From the NCBI GenBank assembly GCA_020849725.1, contig JADLAZ010000028.1:1-5624 (forward strand): a stretch of 5,624 bases of DNA, written 5' to 3'. The notes beneath the pieces were generated by a model. It was not told where the DNA came from. It saw nothing but the letters and a program-made list of their open reading frames with translations, and did no database searches. Of the stretch, positions 5,006-5,624 are shown piece after piece. A program made the translations under genes and the position numbers. Each line of letters opens with the position of its first letter. The first letter of the stretch is position 1. Source of the stretch: Chloroflexota bacterium (GTDB taxonomy: Bacteria; Chloroflexota; Chloroflexia; Thermomicrobiales; JADLAZ01).

Positions 5006-5624
5006 AGAGCAGATGGTTCAGCATCAGCAATGACTCCCGCTCCTGGGAGGAGTTCTACCGGAACAGGTGGTCGTACGACTACAGCGTGCGGACGAGCCAT
5101 GGCGTGAACTGCTCCATGTCATGCAGCTGGGAAGTCTTTGTCAAGGACGGGCTCATCTGCTGGGAGCTCCAGAAGACCGACTACCCCCAGATCGACCCGG
5201 ACATCCCCAACGTGGAACCCAGAGGCTGCCAGCGCGGCGCCACCGCCTCCTGGTACCCATACAGCCCGCTGCGGCCGAAGTACCCCTACATCCGACGCGT
5301 CCTGTGGGACTACTACCAGCAGGAGCGCCAGCAGGGCAAGGACCCGGTGGCGGCCTGGGCGAGCGTCGTCGAGAACGCCGAGCGGGCCAAAGCCTACAAG
5401 TCCGCCCGCGGCAAGGCCGGCTGGAAGCGCGTCACCTGGGACCAGGCCACGGAGTTGGTCGCCGCAGCCCAGATCTACACCATCAAGCAGTATGGGGCGG
5501 ACCACATCGCCAACTTCTCGCCGATCCCGGGGATGAGCCTCCTCAGCTTTATCTCGGGGCAGCGGTACAACAACCTCCTCGGCGGGATCTATTGCAGCTA
5601 CTACGAGTACTATCACGATCTGCC
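5002..5624 (+). CDS. nxrA: Nitrite oxidoreductase/nitrate reductase alpha subunit, N-terminal part (3' truncated by window)
   Basis: The 207 complete codons match the N-terminus of the NarG/NxrA branch of the molybdopterin (DMSO reductase) family, enzymes that interconvert nitrite and nitrate at a Mo-bisMGD centre. FS0 [4Fe-4S] ligands are visible as H33-x3-C37-x3-C41 and C76 (EPRGCQRGA); His as first ligand is typical of this branch. DPVAAWASVVENAERAK (114-130) and YGADHIANFSPIPGMSLLSF (164-183) are strongly conserved with E. coli NarG. D206 in YYHDLP aligns with the Mo-ligating Asp222 of E. coli NarG, so the window ends just past it; the full protein should be about 1,150-1,250 residues. 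Only 14 residues precede the conserved WEEFYRNRW and there is no twin-arginine signal, so the subunit is cytoplasmic, as in Nitrobacter/Nitrolancea NXR and ordinary NarG. Direction of catalysis (nxrA versus narG) cannot be settled from this part; the upstream cytochrome c and context favour nxrA. Confidence 0.75.
   Translation, partial: MKSRWFSISNDSRSWEEFYRNRWSYDYSVRTSHGVNCSMSCSWEVFVKDGLICWELQKTDYPQIDPDIPNVEPRGCQRGATASWYPYSPLRPKYPYIRRVLWDYYQQERQQGKDPVAAWASVVENAERAKAYKSARGKAGWKRVTWDQATELVAAAQIYTIKQYGADHIANFSPIPGMSLLSFISGQRYNNLLGGIYCSYYEYYHDL

Noticed and set aside
5119..5616. Reverse-strand open frame opposite nxrA
   Set aside because: It lies opposite a strongly conserved NarG/NxrA sequence; the Val/Asp/Gly-rich translation is a typical shadow.
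1..5624. tRNA, rRNA, CRISPR array, insertion sequence or attachment site
   Set aside because: No transposase-like frame, no regularly spaced array, no terminal inverted repeats with target duplication and no RNA gene pattern were seen on either strand.

Overview
The window is GC-rich, gene-dense bacterial DNA read almost entirely on the + strand. The most informative part is the right edge. There, the first 207 codons of a NarG/NxrA-type molybdopterin oxidoreductase follow, with a 4-base ATGA overlap, a membrane-anchored mono-haem cytochrome c. This pair, the lack of any Tat signal on the large subunit, and SARP/BTAD-type regulators next door best fit the nitrite oxidoreductase (nxr) locus of a Chloroflexota nitrite oxidizer of the Nitrolancea kind. 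A nitrate reductase (nar) locus preceded by a cytochrome c gene, as in Thermus-type narCGHJI, is the main alternative. The taxonomic call is inference from gene content and composition; I could not search databases.

Layout. (1) 1-159: the C-terminus of a BTAD-domain transcriptional activator that begins outside the window. (2) 160-543: a 384-base gap holding a terminator-like hairpin, two sets of TGTAACGC-type direct repeats with 11-base spacing, a short remnant of an RCC1-repeat gene between them, a candidate -10 box, and a structured leader. (3) 544-1392: a secreted or membrane-anchored protein of unknown function with a clear ribosome binding site. (4) 1393-1695: a gap with a perfect 12-bp inverted repeat and a good sigma-70-like promoter. 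(5) 1696-4038: a 780-residue PAS-GAF-GAF-winged helix-BTAD regulator whose C-terminus is paralogous to the fragment at the left edge. (6) 4039-4191: a gap with a hairpin and an 11-base-period direct repeat. (7) 4192-5624: a likely operon of an 86-residue small protein, the cytochrome c, and nxrA (cut by the window end just after the Mo-ligand Asp).

How the parts may work together: the oxidoreductase would oxidize nitrite at its molybdenum centre and the anchored cytochrome c is a plausible electron carrier toward the respiratory chain. The large cytosolic regulator, with cysteine-rich PAS and GAF sensor modules joined to a SARP-like DNA-binding and activation unit, sits just upstream and is a candidate activator of this operon. 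The repeats with 11-base period are the architecture expected of SARP binding sites. The regulatory link is inference; the domains, overlaps and repeats are read directly from the sequence.
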